Part shown: piece by piece, positions 1 through 7,473 of the stretch | Layout: each line of letters starts with the position of its first letter | Numbering within the stretch: the stretch's first letter is position 1 | Assembly: GCA_009693885.1 (NCBI GenBank) | Contig: SHWK01000033.1 | Location: forward strand, 1-8,975 | Direction: 5' to 3' | Length of the DNA: 8,975 nt | Source: Rickettsiales bacterium | Lineage (GTDB): Bacteria > Pseudomonadota > Alphaproteobacteria > Rickettsiales > UBA1997 | The notes under the pieces: generated by a model | Seen by the model: only the letters and a program-made list of their open reading frames with translations | Told to the model about the DNA's origin: nothing | The model's database searches: none | Made by a program: the position numbers and the translations under genes

Positions 1-65
1 ATAAAATGATCTACAGCACATGATTTATCTGCGGGGCAAGATCCATAAACAACTACCTTTTCCAA
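1..65 (-). CDS. Possible 5' end of an unidentified gene, running off the left edge
   Basis: On the minus strand an open frame runs from a possible TTG start at 63-65 (a second TTG lies at 66-68) to the window edge without a stop. It encodes LEKVVVYGSCPADKSCAVDHF after the initiator position. It would overlap the last 13 nt of the SemiSWEET gene, in keeping with the tight packing elsewhere here. The other two minus-strand frames hit stops within the same stretch, which mildly favours this one. No Shine-Dalgarno motif precedes it and I do not recognise the peptide. About 21 codons are too few to assign a family, and the frame could be fortuitous. Confidence 0.3.
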   Translation of the reverse strand, partial: MEKVVVYGSCPADKSCAVDHF

Positions 66-310
66 CAATTGTGAACTTTAATCAACAAAATACTCCCCGA
101 TAAAATAAAAGTTATCACATTAGAAGTGATAATTATTGGATTTTTTAATAGAATACCATATACTAGCCAAAAGCTTACGCCTGTAGTAAAAATTGTATAC
201 ATCGCCAAAGAAATTCCTGATGTATCTTTTGTTTTTATAGTTTTTATCGCTTGAGGTATAAAGCTTACAGTTGTAAGTGTAGCGGCAATATAGCCAATTA
301 AATCGATCAT
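53..310 (-). CDS. SemiSWEET family small sugar transporter (PQ-loop/MtN3)
   Basis: This 85-residue membrane protein has three predicted transmembrane helices, at about residues 4-22, 33-53 and 57-78. Helix 1 carries the PQ-loop signature FIPQ (P19, Q20). The basic loop KTIKTKDT that follows, leading into SGIS, is typical of bacterial SemiSWEETs. W48 and N64 fall where the sugar-binding Trp and Asn lie in characterised SemiSWEETs. Family members form homodimers in the inner membrane and move mono- or disaccharides by facilitated diffusion; the substrate here cannot be read from sequence. The length is normal for the family (about 85-100 residues). The ATG at 308-310 lies only 18 nt from the divergent gpmI ATG, so each promoter must sit partly inside the other gene. 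No Shine-Dalgarno motif is visible. A PQ-loop protein of other function is the main alternative. Confidence 0.85.
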   Translation of the reverse strand: MIDLIGYIAATLTTVSFIPQAIKTIKTKDTSGISLAMYTIFTTGVSFWLVYGILLKNPIIITSNVITFILSGSILLIKVHNCWKR

Positions 311-328
311 AATGTTTTGTTGAAAAAT

Positions 329-1951
329 ATGATAAAAAATTCTACAGGCCCACTATTATTGTGCATTCTCGATGGTTGGGGCATTGGTGATGAAGCTAAT
401 CCTTATAACGCGATTGCGCAAGCAAAACTTCCAAATTATCATCGTTTTTTAAAAACATATCCAGCGGCGCAACTAGAAACATCAGGATTGGCGGTTGGTT
501 TGCCAGAAGGTCAAATGGGAAATTCTGAAGTTGGTCATATGACAATTGGGGCGGGGCGCGTTATTTTTCAAGATCTGCCACGTATTAATCAGGCGATAAT
601 TGATGGTGAGTTGCTCAAAAATTCTGATTTACAAAATTTAATTTCAACTCTTAAAAAAACTGGCAAAGCCGCGCATTTAATGGGCTTGTTATCTGATGGC
701 GGTGTGCATTCACATCAAAAACACATCCAATTTTTAGCAAAATCTTTAGCGCAAAATGGCGTTAAGGTATATATTCATGCTTTTCTCGATGGTCGTGATG
801 TGGCGCAAAAAAGTGCGATAGAATATCTTACGCAATTTTTTGATGAAATTGGTGAAGATAAAAATATAAAATTAGCAACAATGGCTGGGCGCTACTACGC
901 CATGGATCGCGACAATAATTGGGATCGTATAAAATTAGCTCATGATGCAATTATTAATGGTGTTGAATGTGAAAAACAAAAAAAATTCCGCGATAAATTT
1001 TTAGAAATAAATCCAGAATTTGCTTTAAAAAATAATCAACAAAACCTTGATTCATCTGGCTTAGATGAGGCTTTAACAATGATTGGAGATTGCTATGAAA
1101 ATGATTTAACTGATGAATTTATTCTTCCTTGCGTAACCACTGGATATGTTGGAATACAAGATGGTGATGCATTAATTTCATGCAATTTTCGTTCCGATAG
1201 AATCCGCGAGCTCTCTACAGCCATACTAGATGGTAGCTTTGCAAAGTTTCCTACAAAAAGAATAAATTTCTCGCATAAAATAGCGATGACAGAATATTCG
1301 GAAGAGTTAAATAATTTTTATCAAGTTTTATTTTCAGCTGTTACAATAAAAAATTCATTGCCTACAGTCTTAGAGGCTCAAGGTCTTACGCAATTGCGCA
1401 TTGCTGAAACAGAAAAATATGCGCATGTGACTTTCTTTTTTAGTTGTGGTGTTGAAAAAGAATTGCGCGGTGAAAAAAGAATCATGGTAAAATCGCCGGC
1501 CGTTGCTACATATGATCTTAAGCCAGAAATGTCTGCCACTGAAATTGGCAACAATTTACAAGCGGCAATTTCTAGTGGTGAGTTTAATTTTATAATTGTG
1601 AATTATGCCAACCCAGATATGGTTGGGCACAGCGGCAATTTAGCCGCTTCTATCAAGGCTTGCGAGGCGATTGATCAACAATTAGCGATGTTAGAAAAAT
1701 CTATTCTTGAAAAAAATGGCATAGTTCTAATCTCTGCAGACCATGGCAATATTGAGTGTATGCGCGATGAAGATCAGCATCCGCACACTTCGCATACTAC
1801 AAATCCAGTACCATTAATTTTAATTGGGCGCGATGTGGCTAATATAAAACTACAGGATGGAGCCTTGAGCGATATAGCTCCAACAATCTTGCAATTAATG
1901 CAAATTGATCAGCCGAAAGAAATGACCGGCAAAAGTTTAATTAAATTATGA
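329..1951 (+). CDS. gpmI: 2,3-bisphosphoglycerate-independent phosphoglycerate mutase
   Basis: GpmI interconverts 3- and 2-phosphoglycerate in the cytoplasm (lower glycolysis and gluconeogenesis) using two Mn ions and a phosphoserine intermediate. All landmarks are present. The phosphatase-domain metal motif DGWG has D15, and the nucleophile is S66 in GNSEVGH. The transferase domain has DGGVHSH (123-129), DGRD (154-157), GRYYAMDRD (187-195) and FRSDR (287-291). The second metal cluster has K363, D430 and H434 in NPDMVGHSGN, D471/H472 in SADHGN, and H489 in HTSHTTNP. I start at ATG 329, giving 540 residues and a normal distance to DGWG. In-frame TTG codons at 317 and 320 would add only four residues. 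The protein is about 30 residues longer than the usual 510, owing to an insertion near residues 215-243 in the transferase domain. It heads the gpmI-lepB-rnc operon and its TGA overlaps the lepB ATG. Confidence 0.97.
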   Translation: MIKNSTGPLLLCILDGWGIGDEANPYNAIAQAKLPNYHRFLKTYPAAQLETSGLAVGLPEGQMGNSEVGHMTIGAGRVIFQDLPRINQAIIDGELLKNSDLQNLISTLKKTGKAAHLMGLLSDGGVHSHQKHIQFLAKSLAQNGVKVYIHAFLDGRDVAQKSAIEYLTQFFDEIGEDKNIKLATMAGRYYAMDRDNNWDRIKLAHDAIINGVECEKQKKFRDKFLEINPEFALKNNQQNLDSSGLDEALTMIGDCYENDLTDEFILPCVTTGYVGIQDGDALISCNFRSDRIRELSTAILDGSFAKFPTKRINFSHKIAMTEYSEELNNFYQVLFSAVTIKNSLPTVLEAQGLTQLRIAETEKYAHVTFFFSCGVEKELRGEKRIMVKSPAVATYDLKPEMSATEIGNNLQAAISSGEFNFIIVNYANPDMVGHSGNLAASIKACEAIDQQLAMLEKSILEKNGIVLISADHGNIECMRDEDQHPHTSHTTNPVPLILIGRDVANIKLQDGALSDIAPTILQLMQIDQPKEMTGKSLIKL

Positions 1952-2688
1952 TAAAAAAAGAAGCCATTTTATTTGCAAAAACTTTAGTCGCAGCTTTGCT
2001 TTGTGCCGCCTTAATTCGCTCATTTTTTTTCGAGCCATTTTATATTCCATCAGGCTCGATGAAGCCGAATTTATTGATCGGAGACTATGTTATTGTGACA
2101 AAATATTCTTACGGATATAGTCGATATTCATTTCCTTTTGGCTTCAATTTTTTCTCCGGTAGAATTTTTGCTAAGTCTGAAGAGCAAAAACCGCAGCGTG
2201 GAGATATTGCTGTTTTTCGTTTCCCTCGCGACACTTCTGTCAACTACATCAAGCGCGTCATTGGTCTTCCGGGAGATGCAATCCAAATGCGTGAGGGCAC
2301 TCTCTACATCAATGATAAAAAAGTTGAAAAAATCGCCGATGACAAATTTTACGATGAGCAAGATGATGGTCTTGCAATCAATATTGATAAGTTCTTAGAG
2401 ACCATGCCTGATGGTAAAAAAATCACCACTCTCGACCTTTATAAAGATGCTCCACAAGATAATACGGGCATTTACGAGGTTCCTGAAGGGCATTATTTTA
2501 TGATGGGAGATAATAGAGATAATTCGCAAGATAGCCGTTTCCTTGAGCAAGTAGGGTTTGTGCCAGAAGAAAATTTTGTTGGCAAAGCGCGCTTTATTTT
2601 TCTATCCACCGCAAAACCAATATGGCAGATTTGGAATTGGCCGCAGTCAATCAGATTTAATCGAATTTCTAAAAATTTAAACCAATGA
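1948..2688 (+). CDS. lepB: Signal peptidase I
   Basis: LepB is the inner-membrane serine protease that removes signal peptides from Sec- and Tat-exported preproteins at the periplasmic face. One N-terminal membrane anchor spans roughly residues 8-27. The family boxes follow in order: box B PSGSMKP with catalytic S37, box D around FRFPRDTSVNYIKRVIG with the general base K102, and box E GDNRDNSQDSR at 187-197. The length (246 residues) suits an alphaproteobacterial enzyme with a single anchor. The ATG overlaps the gpmI stop (ATGA), and its own TGA overlaps the rnc ATG in the same way, so translation of the three genes is probably coupled. No Shine-Dalgarno motif precedes the start, consistent with coupling. 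The lepB-rnc pairing is a conserved alphaproteobacterial arrangement, often flanked by acpS and era, which are absent here. Confidence 0.97.
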   Translation: MIKKEAILFAKTLVAALLCAALIRSFFFEPFYIPSGSMKPNLLIGDYVIVTKYSYGYSRYSFPFGFNFFSGRIFAKSEEQKPQRGDIAVFRFPRDTSVNYIKRVIGLPGDAIQMREGTLYINDKKVEKIADDKFYDEQDDGLAINIDKFLETMPDGKKITTLDLYKDAPQDNTGIYEVPEGHYFMMGDNRDNSQDSRFLEQVGFVPEENFVGKARFIFLSTAKPIWQIWNWPQSIRFNRISKNLNQ

Positions 2689-3362
2689 ATTTAGAAGAAT
2701 TTTCTCAAAAAATAGATTACCAATTCAGCGATAGCAAGCTTTTAACTGAAGCCTTAACTCATCCTAGTTTTTCAAAATATAATCGCTCTGCGCCAAATTA
2801 TCAGAGATTAGAATTTTTGGGAGATAAAGTTTTATCTCTCGTTATTTCAGAATATTTGATGGCAAAATATCAAAATGAAAATGAGGGTGATTTATCAAAA
2901 CGCCATGCCGCTCTAGTATCGGGAGAGGCATTATCAGAAATTGCTCTTGAAGTTGAAATTGATAAAGTGTTGCGCGTAAGTCATGGCGAAGAAAATCTTG
3001 GTGGCAAAGCTAATAAGCGCAATCTAGAAAATGCTTTAGAAGCGCTGGTGGGAGCAATCTACATCGATTCTAATTATGAAATGGCAAAAAAATTTATTTT
3101 TAAATTTTGGCAAAATTCTTTAGAAAAAAATATAACGCCGCCAAAAGATCCAGTTTCGCAGTTGCAAGAATTTGTTCAGCTCAATTCAAAAGAGCTGCCA
3201 CAATATGAATTTATCAAGGTTGGTGGATCGGAGCATTCACCAACTTTTCTTGCTAAGTTAAAGGTGGCTCATCTTGATTTGGCTGTGGAGGCGGATGGTA
3301 AGTCGAAGAAGGAAGCGCAACGGGCTGCAGCAGTTTTGGCTTTACAAAAAATTGCATTATAG
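2685..3362 (+). CDS. rnc: Ribonuclease III
   Basis: RNase III cleaves double-stranded RNA to process rRNA precursors and some mRNAs. The N-terminal RNase III domain (about residues 1-150) carries the signature RLEFLGD at 41-47, with acidic residues E43 and D47, then EGDLSKRHAALV with E67, and ENALEALVGAIYID with E119. The second half (about 155-223) is a double-stranded RNA-binding domain, including the helical KSKKEAQRAAAVLAL end that contacts RNA. Compared with E. coli, the position of E38 is Q40 and that of D114 is N116; both substitutions occur at variable sites, and E43, D47, E67 and E119 are intact, so I expect an active enzyme. It is the last gene of the plus-strand operon and ends 19 nt before the convergent glyS stop. 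Confidence 0.97.
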   Translation: MNLEEFSQKIDYQFSDSKLLTEALTHPSFSKYNRSAPNYQRLEFLGDKVLSLVISEYLMAKYQNENEGDLSKRHAALVSGEALSEIALEVEIDKVLRVSHGEENLGGKANKRNLENALEALVGAIYIDSNYEMAKKFIFKFWQNSLEKNITPPKDPVSQLQEFVQLNSKELPQYEFIKVGGSEHSPTFLAKLKVAHLDLAVEADGKSKKEAQRAAAVLALQKIAL

Positions 3363-3381
3363 CCATCGGCTCATCTCAATA

Positions 3382-5538
3382 TTATAACTCAATTTGCGAT
3401 AAATCAGCCACTTGATTAAATAGTGATCTAATCTCCGAAAGCAATAACAGCCTATTCTCGCGCACTTTTTTGCTTTTATCATTGATTGTAACGTGATCAA
3501 AAAATTGCATTAATGGCTTTTCAAGTAAATGCAATAAGTCAAAGGCTTCTGCGAAATTTCCTTGAACATATAATTTTTTAAATTCAGGACTAATTTTTTT
3601 TATTAGTTGCTTAAGAGATTTATCATATTTTGTTTGCAAGCCTAGAGCTGAAGGGCTTCCTTCGTATTTTTGGCCATCTTTTTTTTCTTCAATTGCCAAT
3701 ACGTTTGCTGATCTTTTGTAAATTTTTATTAATTCTGCATTTTTAGTTTTTTGCACTAATTCATTTAAAAACACCGCTTTTTTTGCTAGAATTAATATAT
3801 CGCAATATTTGTGTTTTTCTAATTCATTCAAATAGCTATTAATCGTGGCATTTAAAACATCTTGACGAATATCTTGCTGATCGCGTAAGAAATTTTTTAA
3901 TCTTTCGAAGAAAAATCTGATAATTTCTTCGGATAATTTTTGTTTAGAAATATTTTGCTCTTCGAGTAATTTTTCTAATAATTTTGGTTTGTAGGTTCGC
4001 AGAGATTTATCAATTAAAGTGCGTAATGATAGGTTAATGTTATAGGTGAATGATAGTCTTATAACGCCTAGAGCAGAGCGTCTTATAGCAAATGGATCTT
4101 TCGATGATGTTGGTTTTTCATCGGCTAGAAATAACCCAACAATAGCATCAATTTTATCAGCAATTGCAAGAGAGATTCCCAGTGGAGTTTTTGGTAATTC
4201 AGAAGTGGGGCCAAGCGGCAAATAATGCTCATAAATCGCTGCAACAATTTTGCTATTTTCGCCTTGAATTTTGGCATAAAAACTTCCGATTTTTCCTTGT
4301 AATTCTGGCAATTCCGCAACTGCTTTAGTGATTAAATCGGTTTTGCATAAATTAGCGGCGCGCTCTATTAAAGAAATATCGCAATGCGGAACCCAAATAG
4401 CTAGTAGCTCGGCAAGCTGCCCAATACGATCTAAGCGATCATAAACTGAGCCAATTTTCTGATGAAAAATAATGTTTTTTAGATTTGGAACTCGCGCAAT
4501 CAGTGGAATTTTTAAATCTTCATCGACAAAAAATTGCGCATCAGATAAGCGGGCGTGGACTATTTTTTCATTATCAGCAATTATTTTTTGGCTACGCTCT
4601 TTATCAATTATAGAGTTGGAAACAAAAATAAATTTTGTTGATAAATTATTTTGTTTATCACGCAAACAAAAATATTTTTGGTTAAGTTTTAAAGTGAGGA
4701 TAAGAACCTCTTCTGGCAAAGACATAAATTGCTTATTGATCTCTGCAAGCAATACCGTAGGCCATTCACAAAGGCCATTGACCTCATCAAATAAGGCAGA
4801 TTTTTCTTCATCGTCAATTGTTTCTAAATTATTGGCAACCTTAATTTTGTGAATTTCGCTGATGATTTTTTCTTTGCGTTCATTCTGATCAACGATAACA
4901 AAATTATCGCGCAAAATATTTGTATAATCTTGCGGATACTTGATTTTTAGGGGCTCTAACGAGTTTAAGAAATGTCCGTAAGTTAGATTATTTGATTTTA
5001 ATCCAGCAAATTTTATATCAATAATTTGTTCATCAAAAATGCATAGAATATTTCTGATTGGCCTGATCCATTTATGCTGCTCTAGGCTACCAGCAACATC
5101 AAAGCGCATTAATTTTGGCCAAGTGGTGACCATTTTTTGTAAAATTATCGGCAAATGATTTCGCAGAATTTCGCTAGTTTTTATTGAAGAAGATGGTTTT
5201 TTGAAGAGATAGCAAGTGGCTCCGTTATGTTCAGTTGTTTCTAATTCTGATTCATTCTTTAGGTTGTTAGCCCGCAAAAATCCTTCAATAGCTTTTTTGT
5301 CAGCTGAGATTTGTGGTCCAATTTTTTTAATTGCAGGGGCAGCTTGCTCATCATCAAGATTATTGATATAAAGGCTTATGCGCCTAGGAGAAACAAAGGA
5401 ATGCACTTGTTCATTTTTAAGATGCAGGCCCGCCTTTGTTAAGATTTCACTCGCAATGGTAATAAAATTTGCGCTAGCGTTTTTCTGCATTTTTGCAGGG
5501 ATTTCTTCGCTGAGAATTTCTAATAAAAAATCTTTCAT
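3382..5538 (-). CDS. glyS: Glycyl-tRNA synthetase beta subunit
   Basis: This is the large subunit of the bacterial alpha2-beta2 glycyl-tRNA synthetase. The alpha subunit (GlyQ) holds the aminoacylation site, while beta recognises tRNA-Gly. The 718-residue product opens with the family-typical LLEILSEEIPAKMQ and continues with FVSPRRISLYI (48-58) and WIRPIRNIL (157-165). Further on are AANLCKTDLITKAVAELPEL (394-413) and the block from GPTSELPKTP through DEKPTSSKDPFAIRRSALGV (about 443-492). A DALR-like anticodon-binding region occupies roughly 580-700. Length is normal (about 690-720). The ATG follows the upstream lipoprotein stop with no spacing (TAAATG), indicating co-transcription and probably reinitiation. 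The gene is intact, yet glyQ is not beside it as it is in many bacteria; it must be elsewhere, since beta alone cannot charge tRNA. The gene converges on rnc. Confidence 0.97.
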   Translation of the reverse strand: MKDFLLEILSEEIPAKMQKNASANFITIASEILTKAGLHLKNEQVHSFVSPRRISLYINNLDDEQAAPAIKKIGPQISADKKAIEGFLRANNLKNESELETTEHNGATCYLFKKPSSSIKTSEILRNHLPIILQKMVTTWPKLMRFDVAGSLEQHKWIRPIRNILCIFDEQIIDIKFAGLKSNNLTYGHFLNSLEPLKIKYPQDYTNILRDNFVIVDQNERKEKIISEIHKIKVANNLETIDDEEKSALFDEVNGLCEWPTVLLAEINKQFMSLPEEVLILTLKLNQKYFCLRDKQNNLSTKFIFVSNSIIDKERSQKIIADNEKIVHARLSDAQFFVDEDLKIPLIARVPNLKNIIFHQKIGSVYDRLDRIGQLAELLAIWVPHCDISLIERAANLCKTDLITKAVAELPELQGKIGSFYAKIQGENSKIVAAIYEHYLPLGPTSELPKTPLGISLAIADKIDAIVGLFLADEKPTSSKDPFAIRRSALGVIRLSFTYNINLSLRTLIDKSLRTYKPKLLEKLLEEQNISKQKLSEEIIRFFFERLKNFLRDQQDIRQDVLNATINSYLNELEKHKYCDILILAKKAVFLNELVQKTKNAELIKIYKRSANVLAIEEKKDGQKYEGSPSALGLQTKYDKSLKQLIKKISPEFKKLYVQGNFAEAFDLLHLLEKPLMQFFDHVTINDKSKKVRENRLLLLSEIRSLFNQVADLSQIEL

Positions 5539-6564
5539 TTATTGTGTTAAATAGTTTTCTGGATTGACCGCGTCACGTCCTTTGCGCAAGCCAAAATAAA
5601 GCTGTGGCGAATCGACATTTCCTGTAGAGCCTACGGCGCCAATGGTTTGGCCCTTTTTAATTTTCTCGCCACGCTTAATTAAAGATTTTGATAAATGGGC
5701 GTAGGCTGTAATCCAGCCATCAGAATGCTTAATAATAATTAAGTTGCCGTAACCTTTCAACTCATTTCCGACATAGGCGCTTAATCCGTCTTCGGAGGCC
5801 TTAACCAGAGAGCCTTCTTTGGCCGTAATATTGAGTCCGTCATTATAAAGGCCGCCTTTTTTCGGGCCAAATCTTGAGATTATTGAACCCTTAATCGGCC
5901 AAGAGAATTTGTTATTTTTATGTTCGAGGATTTTTTCAACAATAGGGGGAGAATTCTGTGATAGATCGCTTGATACTATAGCCCCTTGCTTTGAGGAACT
6001 TTCTTCATTTTGAACTACTAATTTTTTATTTTCATTTGCAACGGTAGTTTGGCCGTTATTTTTTATTTTGATGAGTTGTCCAGCGTTGAGTTTGTAAGGC
6101 GCCCTTAAATCATTAAGTGCCACAATATCATTAATTTTCATTTGCCAATCGCGTGAAACACTATAAAGAGTATCTCCCGCTTTGACTTTATAGTAAGTTG
6201 GCTGGGGAATAATAATTTTAGATCCAAGCTTAAGAGAGTAAGGCGCAGATAGATTGTTGGCCTCAATTATATCGCGCAAAGGTGTTTGATATTTTTTTGA
6301 AATGCTATAAAGGGTGTCGCCGCTTCCAATTTCAACTTCTTGAAGTGTTGAGTTGGCCTCGGTGTTTGTCTTGTTGGTGATTTTTTTATTTGACTCGATA
6401 GGTTTATTTTCAGCATATTTATTTTTGCCAGAACTGCTAGATTTATTATAAAACGATTTGTTGTGATTAACGATAGGAATTGATTTTTTATGGCCACAAG
6501 AGGCGCAGAGCAAAGCCATCAAGGCTAAAAAAGCTGTTTGAAAAATAATTGAGTTAATCTTCAT
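5539..6564 (-). CDS. nlpD: LysM-LytM (degenerate M23) lipoprotein, NlpD/DipM-like hydrolase activator
   Basis: This 341-residue envelope protein has an N-terminal signal sequence ending LLCASC, so C23 is a likely lipidated cysteine, although Cys at -3 is not the classic lipobox residue. A Ser/Asn/Lys-rich linker leads to two LysM peptidoglycan-binding modules at about 77-120 and 124-168, both with the GDTLYS core. A second low-complexity linker precedes a LytM/M23 domain at about 220-340. Active M23 peptidases bind zinc through HxGxD and HxH-type motifs. Here HxGxD reads NDGLN (N241, N245) and the LHFE-like position reads LYFG (Y323), leaving only H290. This resembles NlpD and DipM, which lack hydrolase activity and instead activate amidases for septal wall splitting. 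I infer an activator role at division. It is first in a two-gene unit with glyS. Confidence 0.9.
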   Translation of the reverse strand: MKINSIIFQTAFLALMALLCASCGHKKSIPIVNHNKSFYNKSSSSGKNKYAENKPIESNKKITNKTNTEANSTLQEVEIGSGDTLYSISKKYQTPLRDIIEANNLSAPYSLKLGSKIIIPQPTYYKVKAGDTLYSVSRDWQMKINDIVALNDLRAPYKLNAGQLIKIKNNGQTTVANENKKLVVQNEESSSKQGAIVSSDLSQNSPPIVEKILEHKNNKFSWPIKGSIISRFGPKKGGLYNDGLNITAKEGSLVKASEDGLSAYVGNELKGYGNLIIIKHSDGWITAYAHLSKSLIKRGEKIKKGQTIGAVGSTGNVDSPQLYFGLRKGRDAVNPENYLTQ

Positions 6565-6581
6565 TTAAACCGCCAATCAAA

Positions 6582-6609
6582 TTGTATTTAAATAAATGCA
6601 CCTTATATT
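6582..6609 (+). promoter_or_regulatory. Weak sigma70-like promoter candidate for the prepilin peptidase gene
   Basis: Within the 74-nt divergent spacer (6565-6638) a TTGTAT hexamer at 6582-6587 and a TATATT hexamer at 6604-6609 are separated by 16 nt. This is a passable -35/-10 pair placed 29 nt before the prepilin peptidase ATG. The spacer must hold promoters for both directions. For the leftward gene only a lone TACAAT-like -10 is visible, without a convincing -35. In DNA this AT-rich such matches arise easily by chance. Confidence 0.3.
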
Positions 6610-6638
6610 TTTAGAGTTAAATATTAATAATTGCAAAC

Positions 6639-7403
6639 ATGATAATCTTTTTAATTGCGATCGCTGCTTTGGTGATGGGAAGCTTTGCCAGTTGCGCCAG
6701 CTATCGCTTAGGTGAGGGTGAATCTCTCTTAAAGCGATCAAAATGCACAAAATGCAATGTTGTTTTGGGTGTTCGCAATTTGATTCCATTATTTTCTTGG
6801 GTTTTTCAAGGGGGAAAATGCAGCAATTGCCACGCTCAAATTTCGCTGCGCTATCCATTAATCGAGATATTTTTTCTTATCATATTTTTTGCGCTTTATT
6901 TTGTTTTAGGACAAAAACTAGATCTTCGCTACGCTCTACTCTGCATGATCGCAACCGCGATGATTATTATTTCGATTATTGATATCGAAAAATATTTTAT
7001 TCCTAATTCTTTGCAGATTGCGATTACGATTTTTATATTGTTTTTGGTGTTTTTGGATGGTGGAAAATCTGGCCTTATAAACAATTTAGGCGCGGCAATT
7101 TTTTATTGTGGATTTGGGGTCTTATTGTATTTTTTATTTTATTTTACTTCACATGTTGAGGCTCTTGGAATCGACGACATCAAGTTTTTAGCGGTTGCAG
7201 GCCTTATGTTAGGTATGAGTAAATTTTTACTTTTTATTTTAATTGTTGGAATTTTAGGGATAGTTTTTGGAATATTGTGGGAAAAAATTACAAAAGATAA
7301 GACATTTCCATTCGCTCCAGCTTTATGTGTGTCGCTGTTAATCAGTTTTGTTATTGATGAAAAATTCAATATAGTTGATTTAATTGTATCGATAATGTTT
7401 TGA
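6639..7403 (+). CDS. pilD: Type IV prepilin leader peptidase / N-methyltransferase (A24)
   Basis: PilD-family enzymes are inner-membrane aspartyl proteases that cut the leader from type IV pilins and type II secretion pseudopilins, then methylate the new N-terminus. This 254-residue, highly hydrophobic protein has the two-domain layout. The N-terminal cytoplasmic part contains GSFASCASYRL, the two zinc-type pairs C36-x2-C39 and C61-x2-C64, and RYPLIE at 71-76. The peptidase part has the first catalytic aspartate D115 in IIDIEKYFIPN and the second in GIDDIKF (177-183, D180), then FPFAPAL (223-229). The usual GxGD motif reads GIDD here. About seven or eight membrane helices are expected. The ATG at 6639 has no Shine-Dalgarno motif, but an in-frame stop at 6618-6620 limits extension. 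No pilin or secretion genes lie nearby, so its substrates are encoded elsewhere. Confidence 0.93.
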   Translation: MIIFLIAIAALVMGSFASCASYRLGEGESLLKRSKCTKCNVVLGVRNLIPLFSWVFQGGKCSNCHAQISLRYPLIEIFFLIIFFALYFVLGQKLDLRYALLCMIATAMIIISIIDIEKYFIPNSLQIAITIFILFLVFLDGGKSGLINNLGAAIFYCGFGVLLYFLFYFTSHVEALGIDDIKFLAVAGLMLGMSKFLLFILIVGILGIVFGILWEKITKDKTFPFAPALCVSLLISFVIDEKFNIVDLIVSIMF

Positions 7404-7426
7404 ACATTTTCAGCGATAAATATACC

Positions 7427-7465
7427 AAACCTGATTCAAACCACCGATCTTTTTCAATCAGGTTT
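7427..7465. repeat. Inverted repeat A, 10-bp perfect arms
   Basis: AAACCTGATT (7427-7436) and AATCAGGTTT (7456-7465) are perfect reverse complements around a 19-nt loop. The first arm begins 24 nt after the prepilin peptidase stop. No T-run follows on the plus strand, so it does not look like a simple intrinsic terminator for that gene. Confidence 0.75.
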
Positions 7466-7473
7466 CGATATTC

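Noticed and set aside
317..328. TTG start for GpmI, four residues upstream
   Set aside because: No ribosome-binding site supports it, and the ATG at 329 gives a normal distance to the DGWG motif.
2128..2398. Two open frames on opposite strands inside lepB
   Set aside because: They overlap the conserved LepB catalytic region, have no family features and no start signals.
2802..3035. Loss of RNase III activity because E. coli E38 and D114 positions are Gln and Asn
   Set aside because: Those positions vary among active family members, while the core acids E43, D47, E67 and E119 are present.
3363..3381. Terminator between the convergent rnc and glyS genes
   Set aside because: The 19-nt spacer has only a 3-bp GCC/GGC pairing and no T-run; any terminator must lie inside the coding ends.
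4472..4852. 126-codon plus-strand frame inside glyS
   Set aside because: It is antisense to a conserved GlyS region and its Ser/Lys-rich peptide reads like a complement-strand artefact.
6577..6982. Open frames on both strands overlapping the start of the prepilin peptidase gene
   Set aside because: The PilD frame has all the family motifs; the others have none, and one would fill the only divergent promoter space.
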